64,000 nt of DNA from JACKAF01 sp041391485 (GTDB lineage Bacteria; Bdellovibrionota; FAC87; UBA2466; JACKAF01): NCBI GenBank assembly GCA_041391485.1, contig JAWKNY010000023.1:1-64000 (forward strand), given 5' to 3'. A program made the position numbers and the translations under genes. Positions 1 through 8,489 of the stretch are shown piece after piece. The notes beneath the pieces are model-generated. The model did not search any database and had not been told where the DNA came from. It saw nothing but the letters and a program-made list of their open reading frames with translations. Positions within the stretch are counted from its first letter, which is position 1. Each line of letters begins with the position of its first letter.

Positions 1-8
1 TAAAAGGC

Positions 9-308
9 GTGGAACTTTCCAAACGAGCCACAGAGATTTTTCAGGGCTACGCGCTGGCCTGTGCCGGGATTAAAGGCACCGAGATCGCGGGTCTGGAATA
101 TGAGGAGAAACTAGCGGTCTATAGGGAGTTCGCTGCCGCGACTTTGGACTTGGATGCGCTCGTCGAGCACCAGGCGGCCCCTTGGTTTCGGGATGTCGAT
201 GCTTTTAGAAACTCGGATTTTAAGGCGAGTGAAAGGCTTCCTAGCGACGACGACAAACTCGCCGAGTGGATTGAGCTCGCCGTGCAATGGCATCTGAGTC
301 GTAATTAG
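9..308 (+). CDS. Hypothetical small acidic protein, possibly 5'-truncated
   Basis: I do not recognise this 99-residue protein. It is acidic, has no signal peptide or membrane segment, and ends 54 bases before cydA on the same strand. The GTG start lies only a few bases from the window edge and the frame is still open to base 3, so the true start may be outside. The purine stretch AAAAGG at 2-7 is too close to the GTG to be a good ribosome site, which also favours an upstream start. Confidence 0.5.
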   Translation: MELSKRATEIFQGYALACAGIKGTEIAGLEYEEKLAVYREFAAATLDLDALVEHQAAPWFRDVDAFRNSDFKASERLPSDDDKLAEWIELAVQWHLSRN

Positions 309-362
309 GCCGGGCCGCCGATCCTGGTTGTACGAGTCGCTGGCTAAGGGTAACTTGTCGTC

Positions 363-1679
363 ATGTCCCACCTGCTTGCTGCAAGATTACAGATGGCTCT
401 TTCCCTGGGTTTCCATATCGTGTTCGCGTCGATTGGCATGGCAATGCCATTTCTGATGCTGACCGCCTACCGGAAATATCTCAAGACTCAAGACCCCGAG
501 TACAAACAGCTTACGCGCGCTTGGACCAAGGGGGTTGCGATCTTCTTTGCCGTCGGCGCGGTTTCCGGAACGGCCTTATCGTTTGAGTTGGGCCTTCTTT
601 GGCCGGGATTTATGAAGTACGCCGGGCCTATCGTCGGGCTTCCTTTTGCCCTCGAGGGGGCTGCCTTCTTTTTAGAAGCCATCGCCATCGGGATATTTCT
701 TTACGGTTGGGACAAGGTGCCCCCCCGTGTGCACTGGGCAAGTGGGCTCGTTGTCGGGCTGTCGGGTGTTACCTCTGCCTTTTTTGTGATTAGCGCCAAC
801 GGCTGGATGAACTCACCGGCAGGTTTTGATTGGAACGGTGGCAACCCCACCAACATTGATCCGGTTGCCGCGATGTTGAACGATGCTTTTTTTCTTCAGG
901 CGGTCCACATGACGGTGGCCGCGTTTCAGGCGGTGGGTTTTGCCGTCGCCGGCATGCACGCGTGGCTCTATAAAAAGCGCGGTTACAGTTTGCACTTAAA
1001 AGCCGTTAAGATTGCGCTGTTATGGGGGGCCGTGGCGTCGGTAGTCCAACCACTCATTGGGGATCTTTCTGCCAAAGCGGTTGCCGGACGGCAGCCTGAG
1101 AAGTTTGCCGCAATGGAGGCCCACTTTGAGACGGAGACCCATGCGGGGCTTTTGATCGGCGGTATCCCGGATGAGGAAACGGGCGAAGTTAGCTTTGGCT
1201 TGCGTCTCCCCGGGCTTTTGAGTTTTCTCGCGCACGGAGATTTTTCTTCCGCGGTAAAAGGCTTGAAGGAGTTTCCGCGAGAAGATTGGCCGCCGGTTTT
1301 AGTGACGCACTTTGCGTTTCAGATCATGGTGGGATTCGGGATGCTGCTGCTTTTGATAGGCAGCTTGGGTTTGTGGCAGATGTGGCGCGGGAAAGCCTTC
1401 TCGGCCGGGTTCCTGAAGACTTTGGTTTTGTGCATCCCTTTCGGGTTTATCGCGATGGAGGCCGGTTGGGTGGTGACTGAGGTGGGCAGACAACCGTGGA
1501 TCATTTATAAATTGTTGAGAACCGCCGAATCGGTAACGCCACGGCCCGCGGTGTGGGTCACCCTCTTTGGTTACGGGCTTCTCTATCTCTTTCTTTGTGT
1601 GGTTTTGGTTTTTGTCATGCAGAGACAGATTAAAACTTTACATAAGCAGTTGGCGAAGTCCGCGGAAGGAAACCCGTAA
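363..1679 (+). CDS. cydA: Cytochrome bd ubiquinol oxidase subunit I (CydA/CioA type)
   Basis: Quinol-oxidising, haem-carrying subunit of the inner-membrane terminal oxidase that reduces O2 to water without pumping protons. The 438-residue multi-spanning protein has the expected axial histidines H18 and H182, E98 and E105 in the proton-path helix, the quinol-site pair K247/E252 in a short Q-loop, a haem-ligand Met near 322 (FQIMVGFG) and the GRQPW motif at 375-379. The short Q-loop resembles CioA/short-loop bd oxidases. The stop codon overlaps the cydB start (TAATG), so the two are translationally coupled. A weak TAAGGG lies about 10 bases before the ATG. Confidence 0.96.
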   Translation: MSHLLAARLQMALSLGFHIVFASIGMAMPFLMLTAYRKYLKTQDPEYKQLTRAWTKGVAIFFAVGAVSGTALSFELGLLWPGFMKYAGPIVGLPFALEGAAFFLEAIAIGIFLYGWDKVPPRVHWASGLVVGLSGVTSAFFVISANGWMNSPAGFDWNGGNPTNIDPVAAMLNDAFFLQAVHMTVAAFQAVGFAVAGMHAWLYKKRGYSLHLKAVKIALLWGAVASVVQPLIGDLSAKAVAGRQPEKFAAMEAHFETETHAGLLIGGIPDEETGEVSFGLRLPGLLSFLAHGDFSSAVKGLKEFPREDWPPVLVTHFAFQIMVGFGMLLLLIGSLGLWQMWRGKAFSAGFLKTLVLCIPFGFIAMEAGWVVTEVGRQPWIIYKLLRTAESVTPRPAVWVTLFGYGLLYLFLCVVLVFVMQRQIKTLHKQLAKSAEGNP

Positions 1680-2683
1680 TGGTTCTTGCCTTACTATTGT
1701 TTCTGGCTCTTAGCTTGCTGCTTTATGCACTGCTTGGCGGTGCCGATTTTGGTGCCGGTATTTTGGAACTGGGCCGCATGGGAAGGATGGGCAAACAAGA
1801 GCACGCGCTGGTCCAGCGGGCAATGGCACCGGTCTGGGAAGCCAATCATATTTGGCTTATTGTGGCGGTCGTGATCGTGTTCATGGGCTTTCCGCCTGTC
1901 TATACGACGGTATGCACGTTTCTTTTTATCCCGCTGATGTGCGTGCTACTGGGAATTGTGGCGCGCGGCTGCGCTTTTGTTTTGCGTTACTATGATGCGG
2001 CCGCCGATCACTCGGGGCTCTACTCAGGTATTTTTGCGGTGAGTAGTGCGTTCTGCACTTTTTTTCTGGGTGTGCTAGCCGGTGCGATGACCTTTGGGGG
2101 GCTCGACCCGTCAGCGACAGAGTTTGGACCTGCTTACCTAAGCCCGTGGCTCAATTTGCATTGCGCCTTCACCGGTGTTTTTGCTTGCGCGCTTTTTAGT
2201 TTTTTGGCGGCTTTGTACTTGAGCGGTGAAGCTGAGGTGAAGGCCTTGCAAGAGGATTTTCAGCGACGAGCCGCGTACGCGAGCATCGGGATGGTGGTTG
2301 CCGGTGCTGCGGTGTTTGCGACGCAACCGGGTTTGGTGACCAAGTTCATCGAAACGCCTCTTGCTCTGAGTTGCTTTTTCCTGGCCACACTTTTGATGGC
2401 GCAGCTTTGGTATGCGTTTAGGTACATGAAGGCGACACGCAGCGTGCGCTTCTGGACGCGTGCGGCCGGTGCCGGTGTCGTTGCGATGGTGATGCTCGGC
2501 TGGTATTCGGTGGTCTTCCCCGCGGCGCTGGTTTTTCGTGAAGGCGTTTTGACCTACTACGAAGCCGCTGCCCCTCTGCCGGTGCTCAAAGCTCTACTTA
2601 TCGCCCTCATCGTCGGCATCGCGGTCATCATCCCCGCGCTTATTTACTTGTTTAAGATTTTTAAGTGGGAAGTGCTGGAGTAG
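1679..2683 (+). CDS. cydB: Cytochrome bd ubiquinol oxidase subunit II
   Basis: Partner subunit of CydA in the bd oxidase. It is 334 residues long with about eight or nine membrane helices. The family opening GGADFGAGILEL lies at residues 20-31 and the conserved PVWEANHIWLI at 51-61, where W53 corresponds to the conserved Trp of CydB. Start and upstream stop overlap by one base. No cydX-like small ORF or cydCD transporter is visible nearby; downstream is only the tRNA-Lys locus on the opposite strand. Confidence 0.95.
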   Translation: MVLALLLFLALSLLLYALLGGADFGAGILELGRMGRMGKQEHALVQRAMAPVWEANHIWLIVAVVIVFMGFPPVYTTVCTFLFIPLMCVLLGIVARGCAFVLRYYDAAADHSGLYSGIFAVSSAFCTFFLGVLAGAMTFGGLDPSATEFGPAYLSPWLNLHCAFTGVFACALFSFLAALYLSGEAEVKALQEDFQRRAAYASIGMVVAGAAVFATQPGLVTKFIETPLALSCFFLATLLMAQLWYAFRYMKATRSVRFWTRAAGAGVVAMVMLGWYSVVFPAALVFREGVLTYYEAAAPLPVLKALLIALIVGIAVIIPALIYLFKIFKWEVLE

Positions 2684-2714
2684 TTTAGCTGTCGCGCGAC
2701 AGGTTATTGTGTCC

Positions 2715-2743
2715 CAACGGAGTGAGAAAGTGCGCCAGCAGGG
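2715..2743 (-). repeat. Partial duplicate of tRNA-Lys 3' end and trailer
   Basis: These 29 bases repeat exactly at 2789-2817, which covers the last 13 bases of tRNA-Lys plus its 16-base 3' trailer. The copies are 74 bases apart in the same orientation, and similarity continues loosely into GGG(A)CTCGA. A duplicated tRNA 3' end is what integration or a tandem slip leaves behind. Only 74 bases separate the copies, so no element remains between them. Confidence 0.75.
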
Positions 2744-2804
2744 CTCGACCCTGAAGCGGAGCGGAAGGAACGAGTCTTGGGAGTTTCGCAACGGAGTGAG
2801 AAAG

Positions 2805-2877
2805 TGCGCCAGCAGGGACTCGAACCCCGGGCCCGATGATTAAGAGTCATCTGCTCTACCAACTGAGCTACTGGCGC
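2805..2877 (-). tRNA. tRNA-Lys (anticodon CTT)
   Basis: On the minus strand this folds into a standard cloverleaf. The acceptor stem is GCGCCAG/CTGGCGC, the D arm GCTC..GAGC, the anticodon stem GATGA/TCATC with loop CTCTTAA (anticodon CTT), and the T arm contains TTCGAGT. The discriminator base is A. CCA is not encoded; the trailer reads CTTTCTCACTCCGTTGC, nearly the same trailer as tRNA-Cys at 23384. Confidence 0.95.
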
Positions 2878-2938
2878 ATACAGTAATTGTCCTTAGTTAA
2901 TGGACCCCTGGCGAGTTGTCCACCCCAAATTTTCCCAA

Positions 2939-4716
2939 TTAATGCGAGTGGATGAGCCGGTTGAAGAGGCGGGAGCGCTTCAGGCTCTTCTTGAGGGGCG
3001 TAAGCCAGGGCAGGTTCTCGGCCAAGGTGGCGGGGAGCCCGCTACCCAGTAAGCCCTTCACTGTCAGAGGCAGCCTCGGGACCCGGTTATAGCCCAGGTC
3101 CGCACGCACCATCCGCTGGAGAATCTCGGGGTACTCCTCCTCCAGGCGGCACTCATTCCAGTAGTTATAGCGCACCCCTTGGGTGGCGCTTTCGAGGTGC
3201 TCGGCGCATAGGTGGCCGAGGTAGAGGTTGTGCTTCTCCTGCCGCAGGCATTCAAAGTTAAAGGCCACATCCCCAAAGTTGTTATAAAAATCAAAGGGGT
3301 CCATCCCACCGGCGGCCTTAAAGGTCTTGCGGGTAAAAGCACTGGCCGCAAAGGTACCGGCAAAGACCTCTTTATTCTGCAGCGTGAAGTTCTCAGTATC
3401 CGTAATATGGCGAATGCGGACCAGGCGGTTGAAGCCCCCGTAGCTCGCTTCCATTCCGCCGTACTGCAAGTTCCCATCCGGGAAATTGAGGCGGCACCCG
3501 ACGGTTCCGACCCAATCAAACTGCAGCCAGCGTGCAAAATCGTCCAGCGCGTACTTGCCGTCGAAAAACACGTCGTTATTGAGCAGAAAGATTAAATCGC
3601 CTTCTGCGTGTTCCTCAATCGCCCAATTGTGCATGGCCGCGTAGTTAAACCGATGGGGGTAGTCGACAAGCTTGATCGGAAAGGCGTAGCGTTCAGTTTC
3701 CTTTCGAATGAGGTTCAAATTCCTCGGGACGGGACTGGTTATTGACCAGAATCACTTCCCGCGTTCACCGCGCCCATCTGCCGCGAAAGACTCTCCAAAC
3801 ACCGCGCGGTCCACTTGGCGTTGTTCTTAAAACGTACGATCACCGAAAAACAGGAGTTCTTCAGTGGCGCCAGATGTGGTTTCACCACCATGGTCTTTAG
3901 CTTGTGCGATTCGGCGATAGCGGGAAACCCGATGCGATCCAAATGCGCCTGCACAAGAGGGGGCAAGGTCCCAATTGCTGGTTTTGGGCGCTCGCGGTGG
4001 TAGTACAGAAAACTGGAAACGGAAGCAAAACGCCCCTTGGCTTCATGTAAACGCAGCAGCAAATCGTGCTCAGCATGTGGGTGAGCGTCCTTATGAAAGC
4101 CGCCTACTTTTTCAAAAAGGGATCGGGAAACGACAAAGTTGTTTCCGATGTAGTTAAAGTGCAGAAGGTCAAACCAGCTGAATTCTGGCTTGGATAAAAA
4201 ATTTTCGGTGCGCTTGCCTTGGGCGTCGATTTGGACTTCGTGGCAGTAAAGAACATCGGCACCCTCGCCTTGCAACTGCCGAGCCCACTCAAATAGCGCC
4301 GAGGGGGCAAGAACTCCGCCCGATTCCATAAAGATCAGATAATCGCCCGATCCTTTATGTACCGCTTCGTTCAACTGCGAGCAGAGCAAACGCGATGTTC
4401 CGCTAAGCGCCCAATGAAAACGCGGATCTTTCTGCGCGCTTAATTCTTTCAGCCAAACCTTGGTGGGGTTTTCGGCAACCAGCAACACGTCAAACTTGGG
4501 GTAAGACTGCAAACGCAGGCTGGCGATGCTTTGACCGAGTTCTCGAGCGGTCGTGTCGTGCTCAACGGGGAGCAGCACCGTGAAGCGGGGTTGGAACTCA
4601 AGCAGGCGCACGCTTCTCTTCTGATCTTCGATCTTCTCTTCCAAGTCAGAGTTGTCCTCAGGGCGGCCGAAGGTCGCCCAGGGAAAATGGCGCAGGCTGC
4701 GTGGAAATCCACTCAC
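2939..4716 (-). CDS. Tandem family-2 glycosyltransferase, interrupted by two frameshifts
   Basis: Two GT-A-like domains in one reading unit. The upstream half (4716 to 3739) contains FTVLLPVEHD, a GDYLIFMESGGVL metal-site-like segment and then a second domain start, CFSVIVRFKNNAKWT. The second half (from about 3760 down to 2939) has VILVNNQS, DLIFLLNNDVFF and FNYAAMHNWAI, typical of rhamnosyltransferase-like GT2 proteins. Joining the halves needs removal of one C in the run at 3758-3760 and one in a CCC run near 3729-3736, so this looks like sequence error. I chose GTG 4716 because GAGGAG lies nine bases upstream; the longer frame to 4857 would overlap the upstream gene. Likely substrate: surface polysaccharide (inference). 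Confidence 0.8.
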
Positions 4717-4780
4717 GTTAGACGGCTCCTCTTCACGCGAAGCACGGTAGCACGGAACGCCTCTGCTCGCCAACGCCCGC

Positions 4781-6022
4781 TTAGGGCGTCTGGTGAAGCA
4801 AATCGGCCCGTGGGGGTACCCAGTTGGGCGTGTTTTTGGGGCAGATCGGCGGGTCAAGTGGCGCGGTCAGCTCGGCGAAGTCGGCCCCCTTACGCCGGTC
4901 AAAGCGCATGTCCCCAAGGGTCAGGCTTTTGGGGTTCTGGATAGCAAAAGGCGCGCGCGCGAACTTCAGGTACTCCGTAGCGAAGCAGTTTTGGGAGTGG
5001 AGCTCGCGCAGGTTCTCGGCCGAGCCTTCAAAGTATCCCAAAAACTGGATCCCCGGTGTGGATCGATAGGGGAAACGTTGAACGGGGGCGGTGCTTTCGG
5101 TGAACTTAAAAAAGTCGCAGCGGCTTGCTTCATACGCCTGCGGGTAGGGCGCGACCAGCGCCCGGATCACGCGGTACTGCTTTCGATCGTCGCTTTCCTG
5201 AATCTCCATGACGGCCCAGCAAAAAGGGTTGGAAGGCATGGGACTTGCGATGGTGTCGAGGTGAGTCCACCCGTCTGCGGGAAAAGTGGCGAGCACGTAA
5301 GCCTTGGCGAGTCGAGAACTAATGACAAACGAACTTAAGACCACGAGCAAAGCGGCCGAGGTGACAAAGACTCTAAAAAGCGGTTTGAGTTTCGCGATGG
5401 CAAAGTAAAGTGCCACCCCCCAGATCGTTACCAGCAGCGCCATGCCTATGGGCACCAAGCCCGTCACCCAAAGCAGGGCCAAGGCCACACACCAAACCAG
5501 TGCAAAAAACAAACGAGGGATTTTCCATGGTGTCAGCTGAACCAGTACCGGAATCAACGTAATCCAGATCCAAGGCTCCACAATAAAAACTGAGTCGTCG
5601 TAGTACCACGTGTTTTGAAATGGCCAGAAGGGGTGAATGCCATAGGAGTTAAGGCCATCCAGAAAAATGTGCACGGCGATCCCAAACGCCGCCATCAACC
5701 AAAGATAGCCGAAGTCCTTTCGGCTCAAATCAAGCTTTTTCCAGCGATTGTAAAGATAAAGCGGCAACAGAATGGCGATCGCTTGAGGCAAGATCGTTGC
5801 AAGCGTGTGGGTGTGGCCGCGGTGGTGAAGCAGATAACCCAACGGCCCTTTGGTGATAGGAGAGTAAAAAAAATCCAAATCCGGTAGGTTGTTAGCTAAT
5901 AGAGAGACCAACCACATGGAGGCGTGGGCAACTTTTGAAACATTGTCGCCCTTGTACCGACGGTATTGGACGGCTTCTTCGGCGATGGCGATTCCAATGA
6001 GGGAGTGAGTAATATTGTCCAC
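4781..6022 (-). CDS. YdjM/DUF457-family membrane-bound metal-dependent hydrolase
   Basis: A 413-residue inner-membrane protein. The N-terminus carries the family signature MDNITHSLIG, an NNLPDLD segment at 44-50 and the histidine cluster HHRGHTHT at 66-73, the predicted metal ligands. Several hydrophobic segments follow, then a C-terminal soluble region of about 170 residues from roughly 240 onward. The family is named as predicted metal-dependent hydrolases; its substrate is not established. It ends 64 bases before the glycosyltransferase start on the same strand. Confidence 0.85.
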   Translation of the reverse strand: MDNITHSLIGIAIAEEAVQYRRYKGDNVSKVAHASMWLVSLLANNLPDLDFFYSPITKGPLGYLLHHRGHTHTLATILPQAIAILLPLYLYNRWKKLDLSRKDFGYLWLMAAFGIAVHIFLDGLNSYGIHPFWPFQNTWYYDDSVFIVEPWIWITLIPVLVQLTPWKIPRLFFALVWCVALALLWVTGLVPIGMALLVTIWGVALYFAIAKLKPLFRVFVTSAALLVVLSSFVISSRLAKAYVLATFPADGWTHLDTIASPMPSNPFCWAVMEIQESDDRKQYRVIRALVAPYPQAYEASRCDFFKFTESTAPVQRFPYRSTPGIQFLGYFEGSAENLRELHSQNCFATEYLKFARAPFAIQNPKSLTLGDMRFDRRKGADFAELTAPLDPPICPKNTPNWVPPRADLLHQTP

Positions 6023-6143
6023 GGTTGGTCTTGCCTCCTCTTAGACGCGCCGAATCGAGCGACGGTCTTAAGAAGTCTTACTATAGCAGTTGGAGAAAAA
6101 TATTTCGTTTGAGTTCTTTCAACTGTTACATTCGATTAAGCAG

Positions 6144-7175
6144 ATGACGGAAGAACTTCAAAAACTAGTCGACATGGTCCGGGAAGCCGGACGTATCCTA
6201 CTCCACTTCCGGAAAGAAGGCTTTCAAGTGGAATGGAAAGCCGACGATTCTCCGGTCACCCAAGCAGACAAAAAGGCGAACGCCTTTATCGTAGAAGCCT
6301 TGTCTCGTCTGACTCCCGGTATTCCCGTGATTGCAGAAGAGTCTGCGGCTCCCGACTACGAAACACGCAAGGGATGGCAGCAATTCTGGCTGGTCGATCC
6401 CCTGGACGGCACCAAAGAATTTATGCGAGGCTCGGAAGAGTTTACGGTCAATGTCGCGCGCATCGAGAAAGGTGTGCCTGTAGTGGGAGTGATCTACGCT
6501 CCGGTCCCCGATACCTTATATTACGCGAGTCAGTCAGCGGGCAGCTGGAAGGTCGTAGAAGGGGGTGCCCCGGTGCGATTGATGCGCAATGAAACTCGCT
6601 CCCCCTACCGCGTGGTGCTGAGCCGTTCGCACCCCTCACCGCTTGATGATGAGTTTCTCAACACGTTACGAGTGCGTGGTGTGGTACGAGCCGGTAGTTC
6701 GCTTAAGTTTGCGGCACTGGCTGAAGATCGCGCGGATCTGTACCCGCGCTTTTCTCCGTGTATGGAATGGGATGTGGCGGCCGGGGATGCGATCTATAGG
6801 TACTCAAGTTCCGACAGAGGAAAGAGTCCACTGATTTACAACAAGCCGTCCCTGAGAAATGGGCCCTTCGTGGTGGGCGCAGCGAGCAAGTATGATTTAA
6901 AAAAAGGGGGGCTCATTGCGCTAACCGGTGCGGTGACTGAAGGTTTTTTGGAAAGCCTACGAGGCAATCTGCTTGGTTATGGGTACGATTGTCGGATAGC
7001 GGAGCCCACGAGCGATCTTTCGCCGTCCTCGTTGACAACTACTTGGTGGCTGACTGGAGACAAGTCTCTTGCGCCGTCGATCGCAGATTCTGCAATCCAC
7101 TATGCGGTTCGTGAAGAGTTCCCTACCGAGGGGAATGTGCTCGCCATTTTGGAAAAGTTAGCTCAGAAAAATTAG
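6144..7175 (+). CDS. cysQ: CysQ-like 3'(2'),5'-bisphosphate nucleotidase with extra C-terminal region
   Basis: Inositol-monophosphatase-fold phosphatase, expected to hydrolyse 3'-phosphoadenosine 5'-phosphate to AMP. From ATG 6144 it is 343 residues. Metal and phosphate residues are present: DSPVTQAD 35-42, EE 65-66, DPLDGT 85-90, WDVAAGDAI 209-217. CysQ normally ends soon after the equivalent of residue 260. Here about 80 more residues follow (LIALTG, then GYGYDCRIAEP), faintly resembling an APS-kinase-like fold without a P-loop. I preferred ATG 6144 over a TTG at 6090 because family proteins begin close to the EELQKLV helix. It is convergent with the small gene at 7180. Confidence 0.85.
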   Translation: MTEELQKLVDMVREAGRILLHFRKEGFQVEWKADDSPVTQADKKANAFIVEALSRLTPGIPVIAEESAAPDYETRKGWQQFWLVDPLDGTKEFMRGSEEFTVNVARIEKGVPVVGVIYAPVPDTLYYASQSAGSWKVVEGGAPVRLMRNETRSPYRVVLSRSHPSPLDDEFLNTLRVRGVVRAGSSLKFAALAEDRADLYPRFSPCMEWDVAAGDAIYRYSSSDRGKSPLIYNKPSLRNGPFVVGAASKYDLKKGGLIALTGAVTEGFLESLRGNLLGYGYDCRIAEPTSDLSPSSLTTTWWLTGDKSLAPSIADSAIHYAVREEFPTEGNVLAILEKLAQKN

Positions 7176-7179
7176 GGGT

Positions 7180-7412
7180 CTATTCGACTGGCTGGGATTG
7201 GTTCAGCATGCAGCTTACGATGCTCGCTTCGTCTGCGGCACTGAAATTTTGGGGAACATTGTTCCCGTAAAGCAAAGCCAAGCAAAAGTTTTTTGCTGCA
7301 GAAGGACCTCGTCCGAGGCGGCTGCGGCGTTTGCTTTTGGGGAAAGTAGCGTCAGCACAATTCCCAGACCGATAACAAGTAGTCTTGCGATAAGCTTCTT
7401 GCGATTCTTCAT
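7180..7412 (-). CDS. Small secreted protein, one frameshift
   Basis: Unrecognised. The start at ATG 7412 opens a clear signal peptide (basic MKNRKK, hydrophobic core, cleavage near ANAAAA). The mature part continues in another frame as FCLALLYGNNVPQNFSAADE and ends at 7180, giving about 77 residues with two cysteines. The switch occurs at the six-base A run near 7286-7291; one extra A restores a single frame, so a homopolymer error is likely. It lies nine bases downstream of the oxidoreductase gene on the same strand. Confidence 0.55.
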
Positions 7413-7421
7413 AAAGACTCC

Positions 7422-8216
7422 CTAACCGTTGACGACCATGGGTTTGAGTTCTGCTGGCGCAGTTGCCGCCACCGTGCAAGTCGGTCGCGAGAACGCTTCA
7501 GCTACAATCTGCTGTTGCGGGATGCGCAAAACGTTTCTCAGAAGCGTGGTGACGCTTTGGACAACGGCTCCCGCGCCGCAGACATAAAAATTAGCGCCGT
7601 AGTAACCGGCCTCTTGCGGCAGATTGCGCAATACATCTGTTACCCGGCCGCGCATGCCGATCCAAAGGCGAGTCGGCTGCGAAAGCGCACAAAAAACTTG
7701 AGCACCCAGGGCTTCCAGTTCGCCCCGGTAAAGAATTTCACTTTCCGTTCGGTAGCCCGTTATCACGTAAACGTTGGCCGGTCTATTTTTCTTAAATTCT
7801 TCTGATTGCAAAATGGATCGAATGGGAGCGATTCCCGTACCCGTCGCGATAAAAACCGCCGCTTGGGCGTCGGATTGCCGGTAGCTGTAATGCCCGAAGG
7901 GCGCGCGCGCCACAAACGTATCGCCCGCTTTGAGGCCGCTTAGGTAAGTGCTGCCCTTTCCACCGGGGACTTCTTTAATGCAGAGTTCGTAACCATTTTT
8001 CTCGGCGTCTTCAGGCGAGTTGGCGAACGAATAACAGCGCCACTCTTTACCTACCTGCACACTCACAAATTGGCCGGCGCGAAACTTAAGCCGTCGGTTG
8101 GCTTTGAAAAAAATTCTAAATACGGTCGGGCTCAGTTGATCCCGTTTAATCACCGTGCATTTCAGCTTTTTGGCGAACATTTGATTTCCAAGGCTAATGG
8201 GTTGGGTGTGGTACAA
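7422..8216 (-). CDS. FAD/NAD(P)-dependent oxidoreductase (ferredoxin-NADP reductase-like)
   Basis: A 264-residue flavoprotein reductase without an Fe-S domain. The N-terminal beta-barrel has the FAD motif RCYSFAN and a following GKGSTYL phosphate loop. The C-terminal half has the nucleotide-binding GTGIAPIRSIL and the CGAG near the end. The real start may be the Met of MFAKKLKCTV at residue 13. Electron partner is unknown; such proteins reduce ferredoxins, flavodoxins or oxygenase components. The 272 bases upstream up to recQ hold no gene, only palindromes (described separately). Confidence 0.85.
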   Translation of the reverse strand: MYHTQPISLGNQMFAKKLKCTVIKRDQLSPTVFRIFFKANRRLKFRAGQFVSVQVGKEWRCYSFANSPEDAEKNGYELCIKEVPGGKGSTYLSGLKAGDTFVARAPFGHYSYRQSDAQAAVFIATGTGIAPIRSILQSEEFKKNRPANVYVITGYRTESEILYRGELEALGAQVFCALSQPTRLWIGMRGRVTDVLRNLPQEAGYYGANFYVCGAGAVVQSVTTLLRNVLRIPQQQIVAEAFSRPTCTVAATAPAELKPMVVNG

Positions 8217-8376
8217 AGGTGGGGGGTCTTGGCCTTCAAGATTGCAAAGGGAGTACCAGCCTGCCAGGCACGAAAAGCCGCGAGAAACTGGCTAGCTCCT
8301 GCCTACCCAAGCCCAAACGGGACCTCGATCGCGCCATAAATTACTGTATTATCAATTACTTAATCCTGGTGTCTGC

Positions 8377-8406
8377 CCTGTATACGCCCTGAATACCCTA
8401 TACAGG
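8377..8406. repeat. Inverted repeat (8-bp arms) next to a larger hairpin
   Basis: CCTGTATA at 8377-8384 pairs perfectly with TATACAGG at 8399-8406 across a 14-base spacer. Its right arm abuts and slightly overlaps the left arm of the 85-bp inverted repeat beginning at 8405. It could be an operator for the oxidoreductase gene transcribed leftwards from 8216, or part of a composite palindromic element. Confidence 0.6.
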
Positions 8407-8489
8407 TACCACGTTCCTTTTTTGACAAGCCTGTGGATAACTCCAGGCACAAACAATCCACAACGTTGTAAAAAAAGGAACGTGGTACC
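8405..8489. repeat. 85-bp element with 19-bp perfect inverted ends and an internal DnaA-box-like site
   Basis: Bases 8405-8423 (GGTACCACGTTCC then six T) are exactly complementary to 8471-8489. The 47-base interior holds TGTGGATAA at 8432-8440, which is the consensus DnaA box on the minus strand, and the palindrome ACAACGTTGT at 8460-8469. The right end merges with the recQ stop codon, so as RNA it would be a recQ terminator hairpin with U tracts in both directions. The compact size and terminal repeats also resemble a MITE or REP-type unit. No target duplication is obvious. Confidence 0.75.

Noticed and set aside
3739..4857. Programmed frameshift in the glycosyltransferase
   Set aside because: Two extra bases in separate C runs, no slippery heptamer with a downstream structure, and the same kind of break recurs in unrelated genes.
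8405..8489. Chromosomal or plasmid replication origin
   Set aside because: Only one good DnaA box and no AT-rich unwinding region or iterons; dnaA or rep genes are absent.
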